A DNA stretch of 64,000 nucleotides from Prosthecobacter fusiformis (GTDB taxonomy: Bacteria > Verrucomicrobiota > Verrucomicrobiia > Verrucomicrobiales > Verrucomicrobiaceae): the NCBI RefSeq assembly GCF_004364345.1, contig NZ_SOCA01000003.1, positions 620,001-684,000 of the forward strand, read 5' to 3'. Numbering within the stretch: position 1 is the first letter of the stretch; each line of letters begins with the position of its first letter. Below, piece by piece: positions 1-7,886 of this stretch. The notes below the pieces were generated by a model, which was given only the letters and a program-made list of their open reading frames with translations, was not told where the DNA came from and did not search any database. A program made the translations under genes and the position numbers.

Positions 1-694
1 GCATGAAGTGGGCGGGGCGCTCGATGGGACCGGCGACGAGCTGAGGGAAAAAGGCGAGGTAGGCGGAAAAGGTGAGGAGGTCCGGTGCGGGCTGTACCTT
101 GCCCTTATACACATCCACCGCATAGGCGACGGACTGGAAGGTATAAAAGGAAATGGCGACGGGCAGGATGATGTTTGGCAGCGTCCAGCCAGGGTCAATT
201 CCAGCGGCACCGAGCAGGGAGACGAGGCTGTCTGCAAAAAAGCCGAAGTATTTAAAGAAGCCCAGCACGGCTAGGTTCGTCAGGATGCTGAGCCACATGA
301 AACTGCGGCGGCGGCTCTCCTCCGGCCGGGTCCAGATCCACTCATGCACGGGGACGAAGAGGAGGGGAAAGACCGCGGCGACGATGAGGCTGGTCTGGCT
401 GATGCTGACGTGATCCTTCCCAAAAAGGGCGCATCCACCCAGCCAGAGGAATGGGGTGAGGGTGGTGGCGATGATCTTTAACCGGCTCTCCCGTGCGCCG
501 ACCAGGGAGCGTGCGCAGAAATAATCAATGCCCGTGGAGGCCATGAGCAGCGCCAGGAAGCGCAAGTCCCACATGCCGTAAAAGAAGTAACTGGCGATGA
601 GCAGCAGCCCCATCCGGCCTAAGCGTGGAAGCGGCCAGTAGAGGAGAACTACGAGCGGGAGAAAAAGGGCGTATTGCCAGGACGTGAAGGTCAT
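1..694 (-). CDS. MBOAT family O-acyltransferase (AlgI-like), N-terminal part, cut by window edge
   Basis: The reading frame starts at the ATG complementary to 692-694 and runs open off the left edge, so about 231 N-terminal residues are visible. An in-frame stop lies just upstream of that ATG. The protein is strongly hydrophobic, with repeated membrane segments (for example around residues 4-50 and 90-160). It contains the segments SFYTFQSVAYAVDVY and FFPQLVAGPIERP, which are hallmarks of the AlgI/DltB branch of membrane-bound O-acyltransferases. Family members transfer acyl groups such as acetyl to extracellular polysaccharide or cell-wall polymers from the inner membrane. The catalytic His should lie in the missing part. 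The acceptor substrate cannot be inferred. The next gene upstream on the same strand (P-loop protein) ends 58 bp away and may be co-transcribed. Confidence 0.9.
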   Translation of the reverse strand, partial: MTFTSWQYALFLPLVVLLYWPLPRLGRMGLLLIASYFFYGMWDLRFLALLMASTGIDYFCARSLVGARESRLKIIATTLTPFLWLGGCALFGKDHVSISQTSLIVAAVFPLLFVPVHEWIWTRPEESRRRSFMWLSILTNLAVLGFFKYFGFFADSLVSLLGAAGIDPGWTLPNIILPVAISFYTFQSVAYAVDVYKGKVQPAPDLLTFSAYLAFFPQLVAGPIERPAHFM

Positions 695-752
695 GTGTCA
701 GCACCGGCGGAAGTCTGACGGGAGGCCAGATCTGAGCTGGGCGCACCGCCTC

Positions 753-1340
753 TCAAGTGGCGGACGCTTTGGTGACAGATCCGACGGATTCTTCCGACGG
801 CGCCCGATCATGGGACGCCACTAGGCATAAGTCAAAGACATGATCAGCGGGGATGCCGACTTCATCAGAGGAATGGAGGGTCTTGCGGAAACGCGCTTCA
901 CCATCGTGATCTCTCTCCCGGAGGCGCTGGGCCCGGATCTCCTCCGGAAGGCGCAGGCGCAGGGCCACATCACAGCGCTCCAGGCGTCGCTCCGGTTTGC
1001 TGTTCACATACACCACCAGCTTTTTGCGCCTGAGGAAGTGGAGAAAGGGGGCCAAGTTGTCACGCTCCTGACTGCGGCTTTTGATGCGGCGGGTGAAGAT
1101 TCCCAAAAGAGGGACGGCCAGGACGCCATCGTCGATGACGCCAATTTTCCGGGGGGAGATGCCTGGGAGGCCTTTTTTGCGGAGGAGCTTTCCGAGGGTG
1201 GATTTTCCAGCCCCTGACTTGCCCGTGATGCACAAAATGATCTGCCTTTTCTGCTGGAGCATCTGGGTGCACGTTTCGGCCAGCCTGCCATGCCAGGCAT
1301 CAGGCGTGAGGGCTACGGGCTCTGGGGCAAAGGATGACAT
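753..1340 (-). CDS. P-loop NTPase of unknown substrate
   Basis: The 195-residue protein has a perfect Walker A motif, GKSGAGKST, near residues 40-48, followed by a short lid-like basic region. The fold resembles small-molecule kinases of the adenylylsulfate/cytidylate kinase group, but I cannot assign a substrate. A Walker B-like segment (KIGVIDDGVL) follows about 25 residues later. The C-terminal third is rich in Arg and Glu (LRLPEEIRAQRLRERD), like a helical lid. It lies upstream of the MBOAT acyltransferase on the same strand with a 58-bp gap, which suggests a shared transcript but no proven link. The ATG at 1338-1340 gives a normal N-terminus. No membrane segment or signal peptide is present, so it should be cytoplasmic. 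Confidence 0.75.
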   Translation of the reverse strand: MSSFAPEPVALTPDAWHGRLAETCTQMLQQKRQIILCITGKSGAGKSTLGKLLRKKGLPGISPRKIGVIDDGVLAVPLLGIFTRRIKSRSQERDNLAPFLHFLRRKKLVVYVNSKPERRLERCDVALRLRLPEEIRAQRLRERDHDGEARFRKTLHSSDEVGIPADHVFDLCLVASHDRAPSEESVGSVTKASAT

Positions 1341-1480
1341 GTGTCAATTTTGACGCAAAGGAAACGGGCGCAAGTTTGAATATGCCAACTAGGTAGATGC
1401 AGGAAAAAGGAGGAGACGCAGGCAGGGACACACACTTTTCGTTCGCACCTGCGGCGGAGACCGCTATCCTCGCCACCCTT

Positions 1481-2596
1481 ATGCTCCAAGCTGGAATCGT
1501 CGGCCTGCCCAATGTAGGCAAATCCACTCTCTTCAATGCAGTCACCCGCACCCGCAAAGCGGAGGCTGCGAACTATCCCTTTTGTACCATTGAGCCCAAC
1601 CAGGGCGTGGTCGTCGTTCCAGATGAGCGCCTGGCGGTGCTTTCCAAGATCAGCGGCTCGCAGAAGCTGGTGCCAGCGGCCATTGAATTCGTGGACATCG
1701 CCGGTCTGGTGAAAGGAGCCAGCCAGGGTGAAGGCCTGGGCAATAAGTTCCTGAGCCACATCCGCGAAGTGGATGCCATCGTGCACGTCGTGCGCTGTTT
1801 TGAAGGCGGGGACATCACCCATGTGGACGGCAGTGTGGACCCCATCCGCGACATCGAGGTCATCAACACGGAGCTGATCCTGGCGGACATGGACAGTGTG
1901 TCCAAGCGCAAGAGCCGCTCTGAAAAGGATGCCAAGCGCGGCGTCAAGGAAGCGCAGGCCGAGTTTTCCCTCTGTGAAAAACTGCTGCCGCACCTGGACG
2001 CCATGAAACCTGCGGTCACGCTGGAACTCAATGACGAAGAGAAGAAGGTGCTGAAGTCCTTCTTCCTTTTGAGTGGAAAGCCCTGCATCTACGCCTGCAA
2101 CGTGGGCGAAGACGAATTAGCTCAGGCCTCCAAGGAGCCGGACAAACATCCGCAGGTGGCCAAGGTGCGTGAATACGTGAAACATGCCCATGCTGCCAGC
2201 GCCTGTGTTGTCAGCGCCGCCATCGAGAGCGAACTGAGCGAGCTGCCGGAAGAAGATGCCAAGGCCTATCTCGCCGATCTGGGCGTGGAAGATAGCGGTG
2301 TGAACCTGCTCATCAAGAGCGTCTATGCGTTGCTGGGTCTGCAAACCTACCTGACCACCGGTGAGAAAGAAACGCGTGCCTGGACCATCACGAAAGGCAT
2401 GAAGGCCCCCCAGGCTGCCGGCGTGATCCATGGTGACTTCGAGCGCGGTTTCATCGCTGCACAGATCGTTCATTATGACGACCTCGTCGCACTCGGCTCC
2501 GAGGCCAAGGCCCGCGAGGCCGGCAAGCTGCGCATCGAAGGCAAAGAATACGTCATGCGCGACGGCGACGTCGTCGAGTGGCGGTTTAACGTTTGA
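1481..2596 (+). CDS. ychF: YchF/OLA1-type redox-regulated ATPase
   Basis: The 371-residue protein matches YchF in length and order: G1 motif GLPNVGKST at residues 8-16, switch region with DIAGLVKGASQGEGLGN, a coiled-coil insertion near residues 130-180, and a C-terminal TGS domain (AWTITKGMKAPQAAGVIHGDF, the last ~85 residues). The G4 position reads NVGE in place of NKxD, which is typical of YchF and explains its preference for ATP over GTP. YchF binds ribosomes and is linked to oxidative-stress and translation control. The start chosen is MLQAGIVGLPN at 1481 because it matches the family. An open frame extends upstream to 1397 but the added residues look non-coding. The gene is convergent with the DUF2007 gene downstream. 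Confidence 0.96.
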   Translation: MLQAGIVGLPNVGKSTLFNAVTRTRKAEAANYPFCTIEPNQGVVVVPDERLAVLSKISGSQKLVPAAIEFVDIAGLVKGASQGEGLGNKFLSHIREVDAIVHVVRCFEGGDITHVDGSVDPIRDIEVINTELILADMDSVSKRKSRSEKDAKRGVKEAQAEFSLCEKLLPHLDAMKPAVTLELNDEEKKVLKSFFLLSGKPCIYACNVGEDELAQASKEPDKHPQVAKVREYVKHAHAASACVVSAAIESELSELPEEDAKAYLADLGVEDSGVNLLIKSVYALLGLQTYLTTGEKETRAWTITKGMKAPQAAGVIHGDFERGFIAAQIVHYDDLVALGSEAKAREAGKLRIEGKEYVMRDGDVVEWRFNV

Positions 2597-2608
2597 TCCG
2601 TTCTCTAC

Positions 2609-2642
2609 GTTTGATCCAGGTCTAAATCAGCTTGGATCAAAC
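2609..2642. repeat. Inverted repeat between convergent genes (possible weak terminator)
   Basis: A perfect 10-base inverted repeat (GTTTGATCCA at 2609-2618, complement at 2633-2642) sits 13 bp after the ychF stop. A further direct copy of ACGTTTGATCC covers the ychF stop codon at 2589-2599. The hairpin could end both convergent transcripts, but no clear U-tract follows on either strand. Confidence 0.4.
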
Positions 2643-2686
2643 CTCTGTTTACAGTCCGGCCTAACTTTGAGTAAGGTCGATTTTTG

Positions 2687-3079
2687 TCATTCCTGCACCG
2701 GTTTGAAAACCGTCTGGCAAGCGCCGCAACGCCATTGCTTGCGGCCGATAAGGATCGGAAAATTGAGGAGAATCAGGCTGAGGAAGGACATTTGGCGGGG
2801 GAATTCGTCAGGTGCTGTTTCTGCGGATCCACATGAGGGACAATGAACCTCCACCGCATCTGGACTGGACTGCGGGGTGTCCGCCGCCAGGAATTCCTGG
2901 GCCGCCTCCAGATCTTCCCCGGCAATTTGAACCCTCACTCCGCCGATGGCATTGGAGTAAAGCCAGTACATCTGCACAGTATTTTCATCCTGGACGAATG
3001 CGGGGATGCCTGCTGCCTCCAGCCTCATGCGTAGCAGATGCGCCTCCTCAGGTTTGCTGAATGTGGCGAAGGTGATCAT
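2687..3079 (-). CDS. DUF2007-type protein with C-terminal zinc ribbon
   Basis: From the start MITFATFSKPEE the protein has 130 residues. The N-terminal half (FSKPEEAHLLRMRLEAAGIPAF and on to about residue 75) fits the DUF2007 or 'putative signal transducing protein' family, a small domain of unproven function. The C-terminal part has CPSCGS and, after a hydrophobic stretch (SLILLNFPILIG), CGACQ. This gives two CxxC pairs consistent with a zinc ribbon split around a possible membrane-associated helix. Alternative starts at 3097 (MLPASL) or 3193 add residues that do not fit the family. No strong Shine-Dalgarno is visible for any start. It is convergent with ychF. Confidence 0.7.
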   Translation of the reverse strand: MITFATFSKPEEAHLLRMRLEAAGIPAFVQDENTVQMYWLYSNAIGGVRVQIAGEDLEAAQEFLAADTPQSSPDAVEVHCPSCGSAETAPDEFPRQMSFLSLILLNFPILIGRKQWRCGACQTVFKPVQE

Positions 3080-3218
3080 AAGCGATGCTGGAAGCATGGT
3101 GGGATTTGAAGGAATGAAGATCAATTCCAATTCCTTGCTCTTTATCAGATTTCCTAAATCTGAGGCCTGCCGATGACGGAGGCTTGCTTCCAAAATTCCT
3201 TATGGTTAAAACAGGGAA

Positions 3219-4676
3219 ATGAAACCGCTCTTGGCTGTCCTTTTTGTCATTGCATTGACCCCCGCCGCATTCTGCCAGGAAGTGCGTGTTTTCACCAATG
3301 CCCAAGGGGTGGCCATCAGGGCAGCGCTCATCTCAGTCGCCAACGGACAGGCGACGATCAAGCGTGAGGACGGTGCCCAGTTTGCTGTGCCAGTGACGGC
3401 CTTCAGTGCGGTGGATCAAGAATACATCCGCCAGTGGTCGGCAAAGCCTGCCCCAACGAGTGCCGCCGCTGGCCCGAATGCCAGTCTGGACGCAGCCACT
3501 TTAAACGCGCTGGCCGGGCAGAGCATCTTTGATGAACTGTCTCTCTGGGAAAGTCCAGGCGAAGGCGTGGCGGAGCGCCTGCAACTGCGTCGTGAATCCC
3601 AGACCTCCAATCAGAGCAGCTTCCGCTCATACCCGAAGGAAGACTTCCGTGTATTCGGCGCGCGGCCTTTCTCCGTGGCGCTATATGCGGATGAGGGAAA
3701 GACGACCAGCCTTTCTCTGGTCTTTGCCAACAAGGGCGATCTCTTTGGCTCGAAAGGAAGCGCGGAATTGCACTTCGATAAAGACACCCCTCCCGCTGAG
3801 GCTGAGAAGATTGTCAAAAAAGCCATGGATGCCGATTTGAAGGCCATCTCTGAAACGATCACGGCTAAACTGGGTGCGCCCAAGAGGGAACGTTTTGGCG
3901 AAGGCAAGACCGGGCGCATGAACATGCAGCGCTGGGACTGGCGCGGTCATTCCATCCTGCTGGCGGAAGCGGAGGGTGAATATGTGGGGCTACAAATTGT
4001 GCCAACCGCCTTTGCCGATGCTGGTGGAAAATCCACCCGCGTGCCGGATGCTGTCATTCGAGAGCGCTCCAGCAAAAACGTGCTGAAGCGCCCGAATGGT
4101 GATGTGGTTATCCAAGACATCCCCATGGTGGACCAGGGGCCAAAGGGCTACTGCGTACCCGCCACGGCTGAGCGCGCCATGCGTTACCTCGGTGTTTCGG
4201 CCGATATGTACATTCTAGCCAATGCAGGTGGGACTGGATATGGCGGCGGCACCAGTGTTTCCAAACTGCTGGAGGGAGTTGGCCGTTACATCCGCGCCAA
4301 GGGACGTTCCTTTGATACCTGGGAAGGCGCCATGTCCGTGCGAGATCTGGCCAAGCACATCGACAAAGGCATCCCCGTCATTTGGGCACTCAGCAGCACG
4401 AAGGCCTTCAATGAAACCGCCAACCGCCGGACCGATGAGCGCAAGACCGTCACCGAATGGAGCGAATGGAAGAAAAAGCTGGCCGTGGACACAGCGGATA
4501 ACGTCCTCATGCCTGATAGTGAATCCGGCCACGTGGTGCTCATTATCGGCTACAACAAAGAAACGGGCGAAATCGCCTTCAGCGACAGTTGGGGCGAACG
4601 CTTCATGGAGCGCTGGATCACCATCAAAGAGGCCGACCTCGTCTCGCAGAGATACTACTACGTTGTTGGGTTTTGA
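3219..4676 (+). CDS. Secreted protein: SHD1-like domain plus C39-like cysteine peptidase domain
   Basis: The 485-residue protein starts with a clear signal peptide (MKPLLAVLFVIALTPAAFC, residues 1-19). Residues ~20-75 resemble the SLA1 homology domain 1 (VRVFTNAQG ... AVDQEYIRQW) that is frequent in Planctomycetota and Verrucomicrobiota exported proteins. Residues ~300-485 form a papain-like C39 peptidase domain: a Gln then Cys312 in QGPKGYC, His438 in SGHVVLIIGYN, and Asp456 in FSDSWGE. These are positioned as a catalytic triad with an oxyanion Gln. The middle region (~90-290) is unassigned. It is not followed by an ABC exporter, so it is probably not a bacteriocin-processing C39 enzyme. A role in periplasmic or extracellular proteolysis is inferred. 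Confidence 0.8.
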   Translation: MKPLLAVLFVIALTPAAFCQEVRVFTNAQGVAIRAALISVANGQATIKREDGAQFAVPVTAFSAVDQEYIRQWSAKPAPTSAAAGPNASLDAATLNALAGQSIFDELSLWESPGEGVAERLQLRRESQTSNQSSFRSYPKEDFRVFGARPFSVALYADEGKTTSLSLVFANKGDLFGSKGSAELHFDKDTPPAEAEKIVKKAMDADLKAISETITAKLGAPKRERFGEGKTGRMNMQRWDWRGHSILLAEAEGEYVGLQIVPTAFADAGGKSTRVPDAVIRERSSKNVLKRPNGDVVIQDIPMVDQGPKGYCVPATAERAMRYLGVSADMYILANAGGTGYGGGTSVSKLLEGVGRYIRAKGRSFDTWEGAMSVRDLAKHIDKGIPVIWALSSTKAFNETANRRTDERKTVTEWSEWKKKLAVDTADNVLMPDSESGHVVLIIGYNKETGEIAFSDSWGERFMERWITIKEADLVSQRYYYVVGF

Positions 4677-4691
4677 GCGGGAAGGGGAGGT

Positions 4692-4946
4692 TTAACGGTC
4701 CGCCCAGCCAATATGCGTGATTTTTAGATCTCCATCCGCAATATCCTCCCAATATTCAATGGCAAACCGGCCCATCACGCAGCCAGCAATTCTGCGGTCA
4801 GTGGCGTCGCGTCTCTCGTATTCTGCATGATATGAGGGGAACTCACGGATGGCTTCTAATTTCCTGCGGAGGAGTTGCCTGTCAGCGGCACGCAAATTCA
4901 GCAAAAACTCTATTGCCTCATCCAGCAGAAAAAGACGGTACCTCAT
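4692..4946 (-). CDS. RelE/ParE-type toxin of a toxin-antitoxin pair
   Basis: The 84-residue basic protein (MRYRLFLLDEAIEFL ... ITHIGWADR) has the size, the early 'E-F-L' helical region with clustered Arg residues, and the terminal HIGWADR typical of the RelE/ParE fold. Members either cleave mRNA in the ribosome (RelE) or inhibit gyrase (ParE). The sequence does not tell which. Its start overlaps the stop of the preceding gene by four bases, the usual antitoxin-toxin coupling. It is convergent with the C39-like protein gene, 15 bp away. Confidence 0.75.
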   Translation of the reverse strand: MRYRLFLLDEAIEFLLNLRAADRQLLRRKLEAIREFPSYHAEYERRDATDRRIAGCVMGRFAIEYWEDIADGDLKITHIGWADR

Positions 4947-5161
4947 GGTGCTTCTTCAGCGTCTTTGGCATCGAGTTTTGTCTCGACTTCTTCCCACGGA
5001 ATCCAACGTGAGGGCGATTTATCATTCAGTGCTGCGGCAGTCCGTGTAGCCCAATGAGGATCGGACTCCCGCGCCCGCAAATCGATCAAATAGCCCATAA
5101 GCTGGTTGCGACCTTCCGGAGGGAGGCTGGCAATCTCCTGTTTTAAGGATTCTAAGCTCAT
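4943..5161 (-). CDS. Probable antitoxin partner of the RelE/ParE-type toxin
   Basis: From the ATG at 5159-5161 this is a 72-residue acidic protein (MSLESLKQEIASLPPEGRNQL ...). A TTG start at 5191 would add ten residues, but the ATG has a purine-rich GAGGAT stretch about 10 bases upstream and is preferred. The first 35 residues resemble short helical antitoxins of the 'addiction module' type, and the C-terminal half, rich in Trp, Glu and Lys, would wrap the toxin. The gene precedes the toxin with an ATGA overlap. Such pairs usually autoregulate their promoter, but I see no distinct operator here. Confidence 0.65.
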   Translation of the reverse strand: MSLESLKQEIASLPPEGRNQLMGYLIDLRARESDPHWATRTAAALNDKSPSRWIPWEEVETKLDAKDAEEAP

Positions 5162-5237
5162 GAAAGAATAATCCTCTAAATCAGCCAACAATCAAGGCAA
5201 GGGAATAGCCTTGCCCACCCAAAGGCGCGCTGAGGTC

Positions 5238-7721
5238 TCACTTCGTCCTGAAATAAGCATGCCCCGGATCACCCTTGCTCAGCAGGTAGGCGAGGAGGTC
5301 AAGGATGTCGTCTTCGCTGAGCATGTTCACAAGACCGGCGGGCATCATGGAGGTTTTGCTGGGCTCGATGCTGGCGATGTCGCCGCGTTTCAGGCTCTGA
5401 TTGGCGTTGGGGTCCATCATGTTGATGTTCACCATCAGGGTGTCTTCCTTCAGGTTCATGATGCGGCCGACGACGAGGCTGCCGTCCTTCATTTTGAAGT
5501 CCATGCTGCCATACTGATCGCTGATTTCCTTGCTCGGTTCGATGATGGATTCCAGGAGGTCTTTGGGGCCAAACTTCCCACTCACACTCGTCAGGTCAGG
5601 GCCCACAGCACCGCCTTCAAAGTTGAAACGGTGGCAGGCATAACAACCGATGGCACCAAAACTGTTGCGGCCATTTTCAAAATTGCGGCCACCCTCGAGC
5701 CCGACGTTGAGCACCTTTTCCAGATCCGCGACGGTCCAGTTTTTGACGTAGCTCAAAGGCTTTGCAGCAAAGGTAGGTCCTTTGGCTTCGGGTTTCGCTT
5801 CCAGGATGGGTTTAAGCGCAGCCTTTTCCTCCTCAGTCAGGCTGGCGAGGCTGTCGCGTTTAATGTCCTCAATGAACAGACCGAAGCTGGCCCCGCCTGT
5901 ATAGGTAGCGGCGCGCTGGAACCACTTGAAGAACTCCTCGCGCAGGGCGGGTGTCCAGCCTGCTTTGGCCAGGCGCAGAGTTTTGGCATAACCGATCTGC
6001 TCTTCCTGGGTCGGGGCGCTGTTCACCAGCGGTACGGCTTTGGCGACGACGCTTCCATCTCCCAAATAGACCAGCATTTCACACAGATCCTGGCTGAAGC
6101 CGATATCCTTGTGTGGGAAGAGCGGGGCAAAGCGGGCAATGGTGTTTTTCTTTTGTTCCATCGTTGGTTCGCCGAGGCGCAGGAATGCCAGTGTGTAATT
6201 GCGCAGCAGCGTCGTCTGGCCGAGTAGGTCCAGCCCTTCGAGCGGGATCTTGTCCAGCGCGGTGATCACGGCTCCTTGATCTTCCTTGGCTCCATGCCGG
6301 ATCAGCCCCATGAGTGCGGTGAGGGCAGCGCGAGGCTCTTTTTCGCCCAGAGCCTGGTCTTTCCAGGAGGCGACGGGCTGATGCTCAATGGCGATACGAG
6401 CTGCATTGCGGATCAGGCGGTCACCGTGTCCCAGATATGGCCACGCGGTCGCAAGCGCCTGCGGGTCCTGCTTGCCGTGGAACTGCTCCAGGCTCCGGCG
6501 CAGTTCATGCAGAGTCTTCACTTCACCTTCCAGTTTCATCGGCTGCGGAGCGGTGGATTCGCTGCCAGCATAGGTCACTCGATAAAGGGCCGATTGAGTC
6601 TTGCGTCCGCCGATGGCGAAGTACATGGCACCGTCTTTCGGGTTGATGAGCAGGTCCGTCAGCGGCAGCGGCTGGGCGCTGATGAACTCTTCAAAATCCG
6701 CTGCATACCCGGCTCCGTCTGGCCGCAGATGCACGGCGTACATCTTGCCATAGCTCCAGTCATTGATGAAAAAAGCCTCCTGATATTTGGCAGGAAATTT
6801 GGCTCCGTAACCGAACTGCGTACCGGTAGGTGAGCCCGGGCCAATGTCCTTCACCGGAGGCACACTGTCCTCCCAGCGCACCGGCCATTTGGCTGATCCG
6901 TTGCGCCAGCCAAACTCACTGCCGCTCAGCACCTGGCAGACACGCGTGGGGCGATACCATGGCAGGCTCATGTCCCATTCCATGTCCGCATCGAAGGTGA
7001 AGAGGTCCCCCTCATGGTTGAAGGCCGCACCGTATTCATTGCGGAAACCGGTGGTGATCAGCTCCCACTCCTTGCCATCCAGGCTGACCTTCGCTACCCA
7101 CCCGCGTGGGGCCAGGGCATCCTTCATGAAACCACGGCCATAGATGCGCGGCAGCAGGATGTCTTCCTGCCACACTGCCGGTACGCGGTTCTTGGTGTAT
7201 TCCGTCAGCGGCGTCTGGTTTCCCACGATGACGTAGATGCTCTCGCCATCCGGCCCCGGCACCACATAGTGGGGGCCATGCTCACCCGCCCGTTCGGTAT
7301 ACCCACGCAGCAGTTCTACCTTATCGAAAAGATCGTCGCCATTGCTGTCGCTGACTTTGTATAAACCGCGCCCCTGGTATTCATCCCCGTTTACTTGGAG
7401 ATAAATCGCCCCCTTCACAAAAGCCATTCCCTGCGCCGCGCCGATGGGCAGATCCATTTTCTCGATCTTCGTCTCCGATGAGCTGCCGCCCAAAGCAGGC
7501 GGGGTGATGCGATAAAGCGGCCCGTATTGGTCCGAGGCGATCAGCCGCCCCTTATCATCCAGGCACATGCTCACCCAGGACCCCTGCTCCGCCTTCGGCA
7601 CCGTATAAAGCAACTCCACCTGGAAGTCCTTTTTGACCTTGATCTGCGCCACCGGTGTAGCGGCTTCATCAGCCATTAAACTGGAGGTTAAAAAAGCGAG
7701 CGGGAGAAGATAACGGATCAT
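5238..7721 (-). CDS. PVC-type membrane-bound dehydrogenase / heme-binding c-type cytochrome protein
   Basis: The 827-residue exported protein begins with a signal peptide (MIRYLLPLAFLTSSLMA). The N-terminal ~400 residues (DFQVELLYTVPKAEQGSWVSM, KGRLIASDQYGPLYRI) match the Pirellula/Verrucomicrobium N-terminal domain, a glucose-sorbosone-dehydrogenase-like beta propeller. The middle part is helical, HEAT-like. The C-terminal part holds one CxxCH heme site (CYACHRF) within GRNSFGAIGCYACH, followed by VGPDLTSVSGKFGPKDLLESII, a signature of the PVC heme-binding domain. Members are thought to oxidise sugars or polymers in the periplasm and pass electrons to the heme, but few have been tested. The start at 7721 is preferred over 7793 because it places the signal peptide at the N-terminus. 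Confidence 0.9.
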   Translation of the reverse strand: MIRYLLPLAFLTSSLMADEAATPVAQIKVKKDFQVELLYTVPKAEQGSWVSMCLDDKGRLIASDQYGPLYRITPPALGGSSSETKIEKMDLPIGAAQGMAFVKGAIYLQVNGDEYQGRGLYKVSDSNGDDLFDKVELLRGYTERAGEHGPHYVVPGPDGESIYVIVGNQTPLTEYTKNRVPAVWQEDILLPRIYGRGFMKDALAPRGWVAKVSLDGKEWELITTGFRNEYGAAFNHEGDLFTFDADMEWDMSLPWYRPTRVCQVLSGSEFGWRNGSAKWPVRWEDSVPPVKDIGPGSPTGTQFGYGAKFPAKYQEAFFINDWSYGKMYAVHLRPDGAGYAADFEEFISAQPLPLTDLLINPKDGAMYFAIGGRKTQSALYRVTYAGSESTAPQPMKLEGEVKTLHELRRSLEQFHGKQDPQALATAWPYLGHGDRLIRNAARIAIEHQPVASWKDQALGEKEPRAALTALMGLIRHGAKEDQGAVITALDKIPLEGLDLLGQTTLLRNYTLAFLRLGEPTMEQKKNTIARFAPLFPHKDIGFSQDLCEMLVYLGDGSVVAKAVPLVNSAPTQEEQIGYAKTLRLAKAGWTPALREEFFKWFQRAATYTGGASFGLFIEDIKRDSLASLTEEEKAALKPILEAKPEAKGPTFAAKPLSYVKNWTVADLEKVLNVGLEGGRNFENGRNSFGAIGCYACHRFNFEGGAVGPDLTSVSGKFGPKDLLESIIEPSKEISDQYGSMDFKMKDGSLVVGRIMNLKEDTLMVNINMMDPNANQSLKRGDIASIEPSKTSMMPAGLVNMLSEDDILDLLAYLLSKGDPGHAYFRTK

Positions 7722-7886
7722 GGGACGGTTGGATGAACGAGCAGACAAAACGAAAAACGCTGGCACCTGAAGCCAGATCAAAGCGGGACGCACAAAAACG
7801 CGCCCCAGTTGAGCTGGCTTGCATTTGTCGAAGATTCAAAGACGGCTGGCGAGAAAAAACTCACTCCGTCATCGGATCCGCTTTCC

